A stretch of 35,977 nt of DNA from JAHJDR01 sp964609965 (GTDB lineage: Bacteria > UBA10199 > JADGCS01): the NCBI GenBank assembly GCA_964609965.1, contig CAZSTS010000026.1, positions 1-35,977 of the forward strand. The letters are read 5' to 3'. The position numbers were made by a program, and so were the translations under genes. How positions within the stretch are numbered: position 1 is the first letter of the stretch; each line of letters starts with the position of its first letter. Of the stretch, positions 1 to 6,934 are shown in pieces. The notes beneath the pieces are model-generated. The model was not told where the DNA came from. It was given only the letters and a program-made list of their open reading frames with translations, and searched no databases.

Positions 1-524
1 CTTGTAGCATCATCTTTTATCTGCGCTCCATCAAGTGGTCTTGTAGCATCATCTTTTATTTGCGCTCCATCAACCGGCATTGTTACTGCACTTGTTCCAG
101 TACTTGTATCAATTGCCTGAGCAGCATCGTCTTTTGCCAGTGCTCCATCAACGGGTCTTGTTACTGCGCCAGCTGAATCACCTGTATCTACTTGTGTTGT
201 GGGAACAACACCAGCGCTTGTGTCTTGAGCAGCATCAATTTTACCAGTAGCGTCATCTCTGATCGCACTAGCATCAAGTGTATCTGTAGTTGAAGCATCT
301 GTTATCTGGCTGGCATCAATCGTGCCTGTGGTGCCATCTATAGTCAGGCTACTATCAATAACCCTTATTCCACTTGTGTCGGTTACTGGTTGTAGCACAC
401 CATCGCTTGTTCGAGCATCAATGTCTGCTTTCACCCTTTCTTGACCTGGGGCCGGTAAAGAAAAGCCAAGACAAATAATCAAAGTTAATCCAAGTAAAAT
501 CGTGATTTTCTGTGTTGTTTTCAT
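1..524 (-). CDS. Secreted repeat protein, N-terminal part only (cut by window edge)
   Basis: The frame opens at an ATG at 524 and runs without a stop to the window edge, so only the first 174 codons are present. It starts with a clear signal peptide: a charged MKTTQK start, a hydrophobic core (ITILLGLTLIICLGF) and a probable cleavage site after SLPAPG. The rest is made of degenerate 13-residue repeats of the type DATRPLDGAQIKD, rich in Asp, Ala, Thr and Gly and without cysteines. The repeats are nearly identical at DNA level in the last two copies (39-bp units from positions 1 and 40). I do not recognise the family. Export to the envelope or outside is inferred from the signal peptide. No good ribosome binding site is visible. 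It shares an upstream palindrome (632-646) with two other surface-protein genes in the window. Confidence 0.7.
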   Translation of the reverse strand, partial: MKTTQKITILLGLTLIICLGFSLPAPGQERVKADIDARTSDGVLQPVTDTSGIRVIDSSLTIDGTTGTIDASQITDASTTDTLDASAIRDDATGKIDAAQDTSAGVVPTTQVDTGDSAGAVTRPVDGALAKDDAAQAIDTSTGTSAVTMPVDGAQIKDDATRPLDGAQIKDDAT

Positions 525-623
525 AAATGTAGGTTATGCAAGGAATATACCAAAGGGAACAGGATAATATCGTGTGATTTTCGATGATTATGGGACCTTT
601 TGAAAAGAGCTGTTTTGTCTATT

Positions 624-646
624 TGAGAATATTCTCAATCTGAGAA
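624..646. promoter_or_regulatory. Palindrome TTCTCA-N3-TGAGA, copy 1 (double)
   Basis: Positions 632-646 read TTCTCAATCTGAGAA, a perfect 15-base dyad. The left arm also belongs to an overlapping perfect palindrome at 624-637 (TGAGAATATTCTCA), giving three half-sites in 23 bases. It lies about 105 bases upstream of the secreted repeat gene that starts at 524. The same arm and the same 3-base spacing recur at 2951 and 10179. It is probably a repressor or activator binding site; the protein is unknown. Confidence 0.5.
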
Positions 647-670
647 AGCACAGAAGAAAATACGCACATG

Positions 671-2758
671 TTATTCAGTACAAGTGTAATTACCGCTTTC
701 AAAATAACAGCTTATGGCATCAGTATCACGAGTGGTGCTTGAGTAATCTTGCGCGCTGTACGTGTATCCTGTGTTGAATGTCAAATAAGCCTCTTTGGTA
801 AAGGCAAAGACAACAGCTTCGACATTGTATTGTACTTCTTTGTCCCCCTCAATATCTGCAGAGCCATTGAGAGCTGCTACAGCCTTTCTTCTGGCATAGG
901 TGAGATTGTTCAAATAAAAGTGCAGGCTTCCAGCTGGATTTGAAGTTCCGTTATTGTCGATTGAAAAGCCAGACACGCCCATGAGCATTTCGCCATTATC
1001 AACTGGAGAGCCAGTTGGGCTAAAGGCTTCGCTGTCTCTTATTGTTTCTAATGTAGATTGTACTTCAAGCTCAGTGAACTCAAGCTCAGCAGAACTTACA
1101 TACTCTCTATTATAGCCTATGATTGCGTAATATATAGTGTACTCAACTTCAGGCCGTCGCATTCCTTCCATGTTTACAAAAAAACCTAAGGTGACTGTGC
1201 CATCATCATTAAGCTCATCTGATGCTATGATATTCCAAATGTACGCACCTGCAGTATAAGATCTCGTCCCTGTATTGTATTTTCCTATTATTTGAGAGAA
1301 AACTGAGATTTCTTCAAATTCGATGAAGTCATTATTTTTATACGCAACATCAAAACCTTGTATAACAAGCGCGTATTTATCATAACCTTCCATAGCTGAG
1401 GGCAGGGTGATGTCTGTTGTTTTTTCGGTCATTTCACAGCTGCTCGAACAAGAGTAATTACCTTCATAGGTTTGCATAGCAATAGTCTTTGTTTGATAGG
1501 CTGTGTAATAGACTTTTAGATAATCATAATAATAACGGTTTTCAGTTCTAATATTGTAAGTAAAATAAGTATTGATGTTTTGGTGCCCGCTTTCAGTTGC
1601 CGAAAAACTAAAATCATCTAAATAAAAAGCGATTTTTGAAAACTCGTCATGCACATCTGTTCCTTCTAATCCAAATCCAAAGCCTCTTAACATGACAGAG
1701 GCGTCCCATTCGTCAGCATCTTCTTCTGCGGAGGTGCTCCCTGTTTCTCCAGTATCATCAATGACACCATTGCAGTCATCGTCAACACCATTGCCTGGGG
1801 TTCCTATGGCTCCAGGGTAGACAGCAGGATTGTTATTATCGCAATCTCCTGCTAGGCAGGCATAGGCAAGACTGGAGGTTGAAGGGTCTGTGCATGAGAA
1901 AACCACGGCATCAGGTCTGTAGGTACCGTAGCCATCATCATCAATGTCAGGAAACCAAATGCGGTAAGTTCTTCCACTTGCACAAACGATCTCCTCATCA
2001 ATTTCGCCGTCGCAGTTATCATCAGCACCGTTTTCTGGTATTTCTGAGGCACCAGGGTAAATTTGGGCATTATTATTATCGCAGTCTCCTGCTAAGTAGG
2101 CATAGGCAAGGCTGGCTGTTGAAGGGTCAGTGCATGAGGAAATGTTTTTTGCTGAAACATCGACTCCATAACCATCATCATCATAATCAAAATACCATGT
2201 ACGATAAGCTCTTCCATCTGTACAGGACACAACTTCTGCTTCAGTTTCAGTGCCAGTTTCAGGAACAACTACTTCTGCAGCTTCATAAGTTCCAGCTTCA
2301 ACTTCAACTTCAACTTCAACTTCTGCTTCAGTGCCAGTTTCAGGAACAGTTACTTCTGCAGCTTCATAAGTTCCAGTTTCAACATCAACTTCTGCTTCAG
2401 TTTCAGGAACAGCTACAGTCACTGATTCGGCTTCAGCCTCGGCTTCGGCTACAGCTTCGGCTTCAGCTACAGCTACAGCTTCAGCTTCGGCTACAGCTTC
2501 AGCTTCAGCTTCAGCTTCGGCTACAGCTTCAGCTTCGGTTACAGCTACAGCTACAGCTACAGCTTCGGTCTCAGCTTCGGCTTCGGCTTCAGCTTCAGCT
2601 TCAGTAATAGAATCAGTATTTGCAATATCATCGATTATTTCTACATTTGAATCCAATTCATCAATAACCTCTTCCGATGAGCTGCCGCCAGAACAGTTTG
2701 TAAGAACAAATGTGAATACTGCAAAAAAACAAATAATTAATGTAAATTTATGATTTAT
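671..2758 (-). CDS. Lipoprotein with Glu/Ala-rich tract and two MopE-like metal-binding repeats
   Basis: The only standard start codon in the downstream frame is a TTG at 2656, but the frame stays open upstream and there encodes an excellent lipoprotein signal peptide: a hydrophobic run followed by the lipobox LTNC and a Gly/Ser linker (2690-2750). I therefore extend the gene to an ATA codon at 2758, which has AAGGGG six bases before it; this start is uncertain (see findings). Counting from the TTG, residues 16-140 are a low-complexity EA/VA/TYEAAEV tract. Residues 144-301 hold two copies of a unit of about 75 residues with DxDxDGYG and GDCDNNNxxVYPGAxxxPxNGxDDxCxGxID, the putative metal-binding motif seen in MopE-type proteins. 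The remaining 360 residues look beta-rich and have no family I recognise. Likely anchored in the outer membrane and facing outward; metal or calcium binding is inferred from the motif. Confidence 0.75.
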   Translation of the reverse strand: MNHKFTLIICFFAVFTFVLTNCSGGSSSEEVIDELDSNVEIIDDIANTDSITEAEAEAEAEAETEAVAVAVAVTEAEAVAEAEAEAEAVAEAEAVAVAEAEAVAEAEAEAESVTVAVPETEAEVDVETGTYEAAEVTVPETGTEAEVEVEVEVEAGTYEAAEVVVPETGTETEAEVVSCTDGRAYRTWYFDYDDDGYGVDVSAKNISSCTDPSTASLAYAYLAGDCDNNNAQIYPGASEIPENGADDNCDGEIDEEIVCASGRTYRIWFPDIDDDGYGTYRPDAVVFSCTDPSTSSLAYACLAGDCDNNNPAVYPGAIGTPGNGVDDDCNGVIDDTGETGSTSAEEDADEWDASVMLRGFGFGLEGTDVHDEFSKIAFYLDDFSFSATESGHQNINTYFTYNIRTENRYYYDYLKVYYTAYQTKTIAMQTYEGNYSCSSSCEMTEKTTDITLPSAMEGYDKYALVIQGFDVAYKNNDFIEFEEISVFSQIIGKYNTGTRSYTAGAYIWNIIASDELNDDGTVTLGFFVNMEGMRRPEVEYTIYYAIIGYNREYVSSAELEFTELEVQSTLETIRDSEAFSPTGSPVDNGEMLMGVSGFSIDNNGTSNPAGSLHFYLNNLTYARRKAVAALNGSADIEGDKEVQYNVEAVVFAFTKEAYLTFNTGYTYSAQDYSSTTRDTDAISCYFESGNYTCTE
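2230..2610 (-). repeat. In-frame microsatellite encoding the Glu/Ala/Val tract
   Basis: On the plus strand this stretch is dominated by the 6-base words GCTTCA, GCTTCG and GCTACA, plus two longer duplicated blocks (about 2262-2300 and 2343-2380) coding for VPETGT and GTYEAAEV. All units are multiples of three, so length changes keep the frame. The encoded tract is strongly acidic. Confidence 0.8.
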
Positions 2759-2950
2759 TGCTAACCCCTTTTTTGACCCTTCTCATAAAAAGCACGCAAG
2801 TGGTCATTTAATAAGCAAATACTGTGCCATATTGATAGATGATTCACGCAAGGATAGCGGCGTAAATTTCTTTAATAACGAGATGATAGAGAAAAAAAGA
2901 TTATAAGCAGTGGGTATGAGATGTATTAGCCAGTCAAACGAGGCTAAATA

Positions 2951-2987
2951 TTCTCATTTTGAGAGGTAAAATTTGCCTAGTTTCTCA
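2951..2987. promoter_or_regulatory. Palindrome TTCTCA-N3-TGAGA, copy 2
   Basis: Positions 2951-2965 read TTCTCATTTTGAGAG, matching the copies at 632 and 10179 in both arms and spacing. A further single half-site TTCTCA sits at 2982-2987. It lies about 195 bases upstream of the MopE-like lipoprotein gene and just past the end of the methyltransferase gene at 2999. The rest of the 2783-2998 gap holds no gene that I can support. Confidence 0.5.
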
Positions 2988-2998
2988 AATGGATTTTT

Positions 2999-3631
2999 TT
3001 ATGATTTTTTTTGCAAAACACTAAAAAGAGCCTTTGGGTGTGGCGTGCGGTGGCTTCTGAATTCTGTGTCACTGATGTTAACTGTTGTTAAATAGGGTTC
3101 AAAGACATCCCGAATCATTTTGGGATTTAGGCGATGAGGTCCTTCGGTGCCAGGCTCTTTCACACTGAAACATTTCAATAATAGAATACCGTTTTTCCCA
3201 AGGATCCTTGCAACGGTTTTGGCATAAGTTTCTCTCTTTTCTAAATCAAGGCTGTGAAAACAACCACGATCAATGATCAAGTCAAACTTTCCAGTGAGCT
3301 TGCTATTAGTGATGTCATCCTGAACAAAATTAATCTGAACGCCTTCTTTTTTTGCCCGCACTTTTGCTTTATTCACAGCAGATTTTGAGAGATCTGTGGC
3401 CGTGACTTCGAAACCTCCCTTTGCCAGATGAATAGCTTGTGTGCCAGGACCTGTTCCCAGATCCAGTGCTTGTTTTGAAGGTAGCTCTAGCTTTTTTAGG
3501 GTTTCATCAAAGTCATGATCAAAATTTGGTGTAAACCAAGGCATGGTCTCGGTATCATTGTCGGCATAATACTGTTCCCAATCCTTGATTTTGGATCTGC
3601 TAGGTTTTGATTTATCCATCTTTAGAGTCAT
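2999..3631 (-). CDS. Class I SAM-dependent methyltransferase (TPMT/TehB-like)
   Basis: A 210-residue protein with the Rossmann-like methyltransferase core. The SAM-binding motif I is DLGTGPGTQAIHLA at about residues 57-70, followed by an acidic strand end (VTATDLS) and motif IV (FDLIIDRGCFHSL). The conserved N-terminal block WEQYYADNDTETMPWF is of the kind seen in thiopurine methyltransferase and TehB-like small-molecule methyltransferases. Cytosolic, with no signal peptide. The substrate cannot be read from the sequence. A second ATG at 3619 is also possible because neither start has a strong ribosome binding site. It stands alone: the next minus-strand gene downstream is the surface lipoprotein, more than 200 bases away. 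Confidence 0.8.
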   Translation of the reverse strand: MTLKMDKSKPSRSKIKDWEQYYADNDTETMPWFTPNFDHDFDETLKKLELPSKQALDLGTGPGTQAIHLAKGGFEVTATDLSKSAVNKAKVRAKKEGVQINFVQDDITNSKLTGKFDLIIDRGCFHSLDLEKRETYAKTVARILGKNGILLLKCFSVKEPGTEGPHRLNPKMIRDVFEPYLTTVNISDTEFRSHRTPHPKALFSVLQKKS

Positions 3632-3708
3632 AAAGAATCATTTCTTAATATTAAAGAAATATTTGCAATAGACCGTTGTCACTGTGGTTTCGTAATAGGA
3701 GTTAATCT

Positions 3709-3737
3709 TTGTTAACTCTTGTCATTGTCCTTATAAG
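3709..3737 (+). promoter_or_regulatory. Possible sigma-70 promoter for the 57-residue gene
   Basis: TTGTTA at 3709-3714 and TATAAG at 3732-3737 are separated by exactly 17 bases. The start codon of the small gene is about 140 bases downstream, so a long leader would result. The assignment rests on two short matches only. Confidence 0.3.
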
Positions 3738-3875
3738 AATAGGCAGAAAATCATAAAAAAGTTAAAAATATCAAGCCGATACCCGTTCGTCTCCCTATAA
3801 AAAAACTACAAATATCATTTTTTCTAGCAACAAAGAAGGCACTTCAACCGATAATAAGTATGAGAGGGAGCTTGT

Positions 3876-4049
3876 ATGAGAGATAAAAAACTAGAAATTG
3901 TTACTGTTGATGAAGATATCAAAAATGAAAAGGGTCATGATTCTTCGCTTTCAAAGGAAGAATTTCGAGAGCTGTTTGAGCGTTATTACGAACTCGAAAT
4001 CAATAGACTTGATAAAGAGTATGAAGGGTTAACAAACACGATTCATTAA
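3876..4049 (+). CDS. Small acidic protein of 57 residues, unknown function
   Basis: ATG at 3876 is preceded five bases upstream by GAGGGAG, a strong ribosome binding site, and the frame closes with TAA at 4047-4049. A strong terminator follows at 4081. The protein begins MRDKKLEIVTVDED and contains a helix-prone SKEEFRELFERYYELEINRLDKEYEG segment split by charged residues, so a small coiled-coil or helical adaptor is plausible. It has no signal peptide and no cysteines. I recognise no family. Its isolated position, with its own ribosome binding site and terminator, argues that it is a real gene and not a chance frame. Confidence 0.55.
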   Translation: MRDKKLEIVTVDEDIKNEKGHDSSLSKEEFRELFERYYELEINRLDKEYEGLTNTIH

Positions 4050-4080
4050 ATTTTTCTAGTTGTACGTGACATGACTGACA

Positions 4081-4117
4081 AAAAAACCCCCGTCTCATAG
4101 TGAGATGGGGGTTTTTT
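4081..4117. terminator. Strong bidirectional rho-independent terminator
   Basis: Six As, then CCCCC-G-TCTCA, a TAG loop, TGAGA-T-GGGGG and six Ts. The stem is 11 pairs with one G-T wobble, and the flanking A and T runs allow termination on both strands. It ends the 57-residue gene on the plus strand and the atp operon on the minus strand. Confidence 0.9.
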
Positions 4118-4149
4118 ATTATAAACTTAAAAAAGCTAAATAGAAGATT

Positions 4150-4458
4150 TTACAATGTGATCGCAATGATGAAAGCAAAGATCACTAAAGATTCCATGAA
4201 CGCTAATGAAATAATCATAGGGGTTTGGACCTTGCCAGCAGATTCTGGGTTTCTGGCAATTCCTTCGAGTGCTGCAGCAGCGGCTCGAGATTGAGCTAAG
4301 GTACCAAGACCTGAAGCCATGGCCATGATAATACCAGCACCAATAGGTGTAAGATCAAAGCCTGCTGTAACCGCTTGGGTGGTTCCTGTTTCGGCAAAAA
4401 CGTATCCGGCGATGAGCATAGAAATAATAGTTGTAACAAAAAAGGTAATGTACTTCAT
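4150..4458 (-). CDS. atpE: F-type ATP synthase subunit c, with N-terminal signal-like extension
   Basis: Subunit c forms the membrane rotor ring of the F1Fo ATP synthase. The 102 residues exceed the usual 75-85 because of an N-terminal hydrophobic, signal-peptide-like segment (residues 1-22, ending GYVFA). The hairpin of two helices follows: a Gly/Ala-rich first helix, the polar loop ARNPE (Arg69) and a second helix with the ion-carrying Glu89 in FMESLVIF. Gln56 and Ser90 sit at the positions of Gln32 and Ser66 in the Na+-binding c subunit of Ilyobacter tartaricus, with exactly the same spacing to the loop Arg. The Tyr70 position is Phe. Last gene of the atp membrane operon, followed by the terminator at 4081. 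The F1 genes are not in this window. Confidence 0.95.
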   Translation of the reverse strand: MKYITFFVTTIISMLIAGYVFAETGTTQAVTAGFDLTPIGAGIIMAMASGLGTLAQSRAAAAALEGIARNPESAGKVQTPMIISLAFMESLVIFAFIIAITL

Positions 4459-4548
4459 TTTTTTTAACTCCCCTGCAATGTTTTATCGTTAATTTTAAAA
4501 AGTAATAAAATTTAAGAAACAGCTTCCTACTTTTCCCTTTGCATGATG

Positions 4549-5286
4549 TCAATGATCATGTGTTTCAACCGCTAGCCCAATGTAAACAGTTGATAAAAGA
4601 GTGAAAACAAAGGCTTGAATAAAGGAAACAAAGATTCCAAAGCCTAAAAAGGCTATAGGCACAAGTATGGGTGCCATATCTGAAAAAGTCGAGAGTACCA
4701 TGTGGTCACCATAGATATTACCAAAGAGTCGAAACGAAAGTGATACTGGGCGCATGCAATGACCTATGATTTCGATAACAAAAAGAAGTGGCGACATGAG
4801 AAGAACACGAAAAAGTATCATTCCTATGGTTGAGCCTAGGCTTGGTCCAATAAAATGTTGAATATAGTTTTTGAAGCCTGTTCGCGAGAACCCAATGTAA
4901 TTGTAATAAACAAAAATAGTTATCGCGACAGCAAAGTTTGTATTGATGTTTTCTGTTGGAGGTAAAAATCCAGGAATAATTCCCAATATGTTAGAAACAA
5001 AAATGTAAATAAAAACAGTGCCAATGATAGGAAAATAATCTTCGGCATGATGGGGAATAATGTTGCGCATGAGACCGAGAAGCTTTTCGATAGCAAATTG
5101 AAAAATATTTTTTAGGTTAACTTTACTGCTAGGGACAAGTTCTTTATCAACTGATTTGAGGGAAAAGCGGTACAAAAGGGAGAGGACTAAAAGAATGAAA
5201 AGAACAATAAGTCCATGGGCTACATGGTAGTAGTTTGCGGGAACAATGTTATGAATAAAAAGAAAACCTTCGCTTGCAAGTACCAT
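4549..5286 (-). CDS. atpB: F-type ATP synthase subunit a
   Basis: Subunit a is the stator protein that forms the ion half-channels against the c ring. The 245-residue protein has five or six membrane segments. It carries the essential arginine in LSFRLFGNIYGDH (Arg186, equivalent to E. coli aArg210), and the late helix ends in the usual His-containing tail (VETHDH). The ATG follows the atpI stop codon by only a few bases, and atpE comes 90 bases later, so the genes are cotranscribed. No distinct ribosome binding site is visible, which suggests translational coupling to atpI. Confidence 0.95.
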   Translation of the reverse strand: MVLASEGFLFIHNIVPANYYHVAHGLIVLFILLVLSLLYRFSLKSVDKELVPSSKVNLKNIFQFAIEKLLGLMRNIIPHHAEDYFPIIGTVFIYIFVSNILGIIPGFLPPTENINTNFAVAITIFVYYNYIGFSRTGFKNYIQHFIGPSLGSTIGMILFRVLLMSPLLFVIEIIGHCMRPVSLSFRLFGNIYGDHMVLSTFSDMAPILVPIAFLGFGIFVSFIQAFVFTLLSTVYIGLAVETHDH

Positions 5287-5289
5287 ATT

Positions 5290-5685
5290 TTAATTCTTGT
5301 CTTTGGGCTTTGGGCCCATGTTAGAAAATTGATAAATCAAAACAGCAGGCATAAAACTCAAATAACCTAGACCAAATGAAAGAACATTCACTTTAAGCGT
5401 TTTAAACGCCAAAACTAAAACACCTACGATTAAAAAGAGCTTTGCAAATATCAGTAATATTAAAAATGTTTTGTGGGTGTAGTGTTGATTCAGTAATTTG
5501 ACAACGATTTTTGTCAGGAAAATAAAATTGGCTGTGGCCAGAAAACATCCTAAGGCAATTCCTAATAAGAAAAGGCCAGACACCTGAAAAATCAATGATA
5601 TCAATAAAATCGCCACGCCTGTACCAGCGATGTAATAGGGGAGGTGTTTGAACTGTTCATCTTGTGTTTTTTGAGAATCTGTCAT
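5290..5685 (-). CDS. atpI: ATP synthase I-like accessory membrane protein
   Basis: A 131-residue protein with four predicted membrane helices, in the position and size of AtpI, which assists assembly of the c ring and may help with Mg2+ or charge balance. It has little sequence signature beyond the helices, the short loops (NQHYTHK) and a charged cytosolic tail (GPKPKDKN). The start overlaps the stop of the upstream small gene by four bases (ATGA), and atpB follows directly. The call rests mainly on operon position and topology. Confidence 0.75.
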   Translation of the reverse strand: MTDSQKTQDEQFKHLPYYIAGTGVAILLISLIFQVSGLFLLGIALGCFLATANFIFLTKIVVKLLNQHYTHKTFLILLIFAKLFLIVGVLVLAFKTLKVNVLSFGLGYLSFMPAVLIYQFSNMGPKPKDKN

Positions 5686-5906
5686 GACTTCCTTTTTTGA
5701 TATGCCTTTACCAATATAAAAACATTATAAAAACCGCCTAGCATGCCAAGGATTACACCTGTGACAAGGAGCCAGGGTTTTGTTCCCCAGTAATTGTCAA
5801 AATACCTTCCTAAAACCATTCCAATGACAACAGTAATGACAAGCTGTAGGCTGATGCCGCTGTAGATGGCGTAGTCATACAGAATAGATTTATTTTTATT
5901 AGTCAT
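5682..5906 (-). CDS. AtpZ/AtpI-family small membrane protein of the ATP synthase operon
   Basis: A 74-residue protein with two membrane helices. The pattern GMVLGRYFDNYWGTKPW followed by a Gly-rich second helix (GVILGMLGGFYNVF) is typical of the F0F1-ATPase subunit family placed before atpI in many deltaproteobacterial-type genomes. AtpZ/AtpI pairs have been proposed to act as a Mg2+/Ca2+ transporter serving the ATP synthase. It is the first gene of the operon. No ribosome binding site precedes the ATG; instead the ATG is the last of four ATGA-containing 11-base tandem repeats (5903-5942). Confidence 0.8.
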   Translation of the reverse strand: MTNKNKSILYDYAIYSGISLQLVITVVIGMVLGRYFDNYWGTKPWLLVTGVILGMLGGFYNVFILVKAYQKRKS

Positions 5907-5960
5907 TCATTGGTCATTCGATGGTCATTCGGTTGTCATTCGATTGTACAATTGAATGAC
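5903..5960. repeat. Four 11-bp tandem repeats and a 26-bp inverted repeat in the atp-thyA divergent region
   Basis: On the plus strand TCATTC-type units recur at 11-base spacing from 5903 to 5942. Positions 5935-5960 form an inverted repeat: GTCATTC and GAATGAC enclose ATTGTACAAT, with one mismatched pair. More AATGAC or ATGAC words continue to about 6017. On the minus strand each 11-base unit contains ATGAC, and the last one supplies the start codon of the first atp gene. Confidence 0.8.
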
Positions 5961-6065
5961 GGCATAGCCAAATGACTATTGGATGACGCGAAGCCAGAAA
6001 GGGCTGAGCCAATGACTATCTAATTATTGACGAACCCAAGCTCATCCTACTAACGTGCCATTCGT

Positions 6066-6881
6066 ATGCAACAATATCTCAATTTACTCAAACACATACT
6101 TGAAAAAGGTGAAAAGCGGGAGGATCGTACAGGTACAGGGACTCTCAGTGTTTTTGGACATCAAATGCGCTTTGATCTCTCTCAAGGTTTTCCCCTTGTC
6201 ACAACAAAGAAGTGCCATTTACGCTCTATTATTCACGAGTTATTGTGGTTTCTCAAAGGCGATACAAATATCAAATACCTTAGTGACAACAAAGTAACGA
6301 TTTGGGATGAGTGGGCAGATGAAAAGGGTGATCTTGGTCCAATTTACGGAAAGCAATGGACGCGATGGCAGGCGCCAGATGGATCAACAATCAATCAAAT
6401 TCAAAATGCGGTTGATTTAATCATGAACAATCCGACTTCGCGGCGCATTTTAGTGAGTGGCTGGAATGTGGCTGATTTGCAGGAACTCATTTCAGGCAAG
6501 AAAACAGCTCCACCGCCTTGTCACACGATGTTTCATTTTTACGTGCATGGTGATCGCCGTCTTTCTTGCCAGCTTTATCAACGCAGTGCTGATTCGTTCC
6601 TCGGAGTGCCTTTTAATATTGCCAGCTATTCTTTACTCACTATGATGATGGCTCAGGTTACAGATTGTAAACCAGGTTATTTTGTTCACACCTTTGGTGA
6701 TGTGCATCTTTATCTCAATCATCTTGAGCAAACCAGACTTCAACTCACGCGTGAACCAAAAGTTCTCCCAACCATGAAAATAAATCCTAAAGTGCGCTCA
6801 ATTTTCGATTTCACCATCGACGATTTCACACTCGAAAACTATGATCCATATCCGGGGATTAAAGCGCCGATAGCGATTTGA
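6066..6881 (+). CDS. thyA: Thymidylate synthase
   Basis: Converts dUMP and methylenetetrahydrofolate to dTMP and dihydrofolate in the cytosol. The 271 residues match the bacterial ThyA length (264 in E. coli). Conserved parts visible are the phosphate-binding arginine region (EDRTGTGT, residues 19-26), the catalytic cysteine in APPPCHTMFHFYV (Cys152), the RRILVSGWNVADL block, the QRSADSFLGVPFNIASY block that binds dUMP, and the C-terminal PIAI. It is divergent from the atp operon. No clear ribosome binding site precedes the ATG. Confidence 0.97.
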   Translation: MQQYLNLLKHILEKGEKREDRTGTGTLSVFGHQMRFDLSQGFPLVTTKKCHLRSIIHELLWFLKGDTNIKYLSDNKVTIWDEWADEKGDLGPIYGKQWTRWQAPDGSTINQIQNAVDLIMNNPTSRRILVSGWNVADLQELISGKKTAPPPCHTMFHFYVHGDRRLSCQLYQRSADSFLGVPFNIASYSLLTMMMAQVTDCKPGYFVHTFGDVHLYLNHLEQTRLQLTREPKVLPTMKINPKVRSIFDFTIDDFTLENYDPYPGIKAPIAI

Positions 6882-6884
6882 TGC

Positions 6885-6916
6885 GTCTGGCGTCTAGAGT
6901 CTAATGTCTAGCGTGT
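6885..6916. repeat. Cluster of degenerate GTCTA words
   Basis: The spacer between thyA and the permease gene contains five GTCT/GTGTC words in 32 bases (GCGTCTGG, CGTCTAGA, GTCTAATG, TCTAGCGTGTC). It resembles two other word-repeat spacers in the window (5903-5960, 20942-20996) in style but not in sequence. No function is evident. Confidence 0.4.
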
Positions 6917-6934
6917 CCAAAAAAGGAATAAATC

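Noticed and set aside
1..80. CRISPR-like repeats of 39 bases at the left edge
   Set aside because: The units are multiples of three, contiguous, and lie in frame in a gene with a signal peptide.
1879..2607. Long plus-strand frame rich in Gln, Leu and His
   Set aside because: It is the antisense reading of the Glu/Ala microsatellite and MopE repeats; low complexity explains the lack of stops.
5903..5942. CRISPR array
   Set aside because: Repeats are only 11 bases, contiguous and degenerate, with no spacers and no cas genes nearby.
6885..6934. Purine riboswitch before the NCS2 permease
   Set aside because: The leader is only about 50 bases and shows no paired three-way junction elements.
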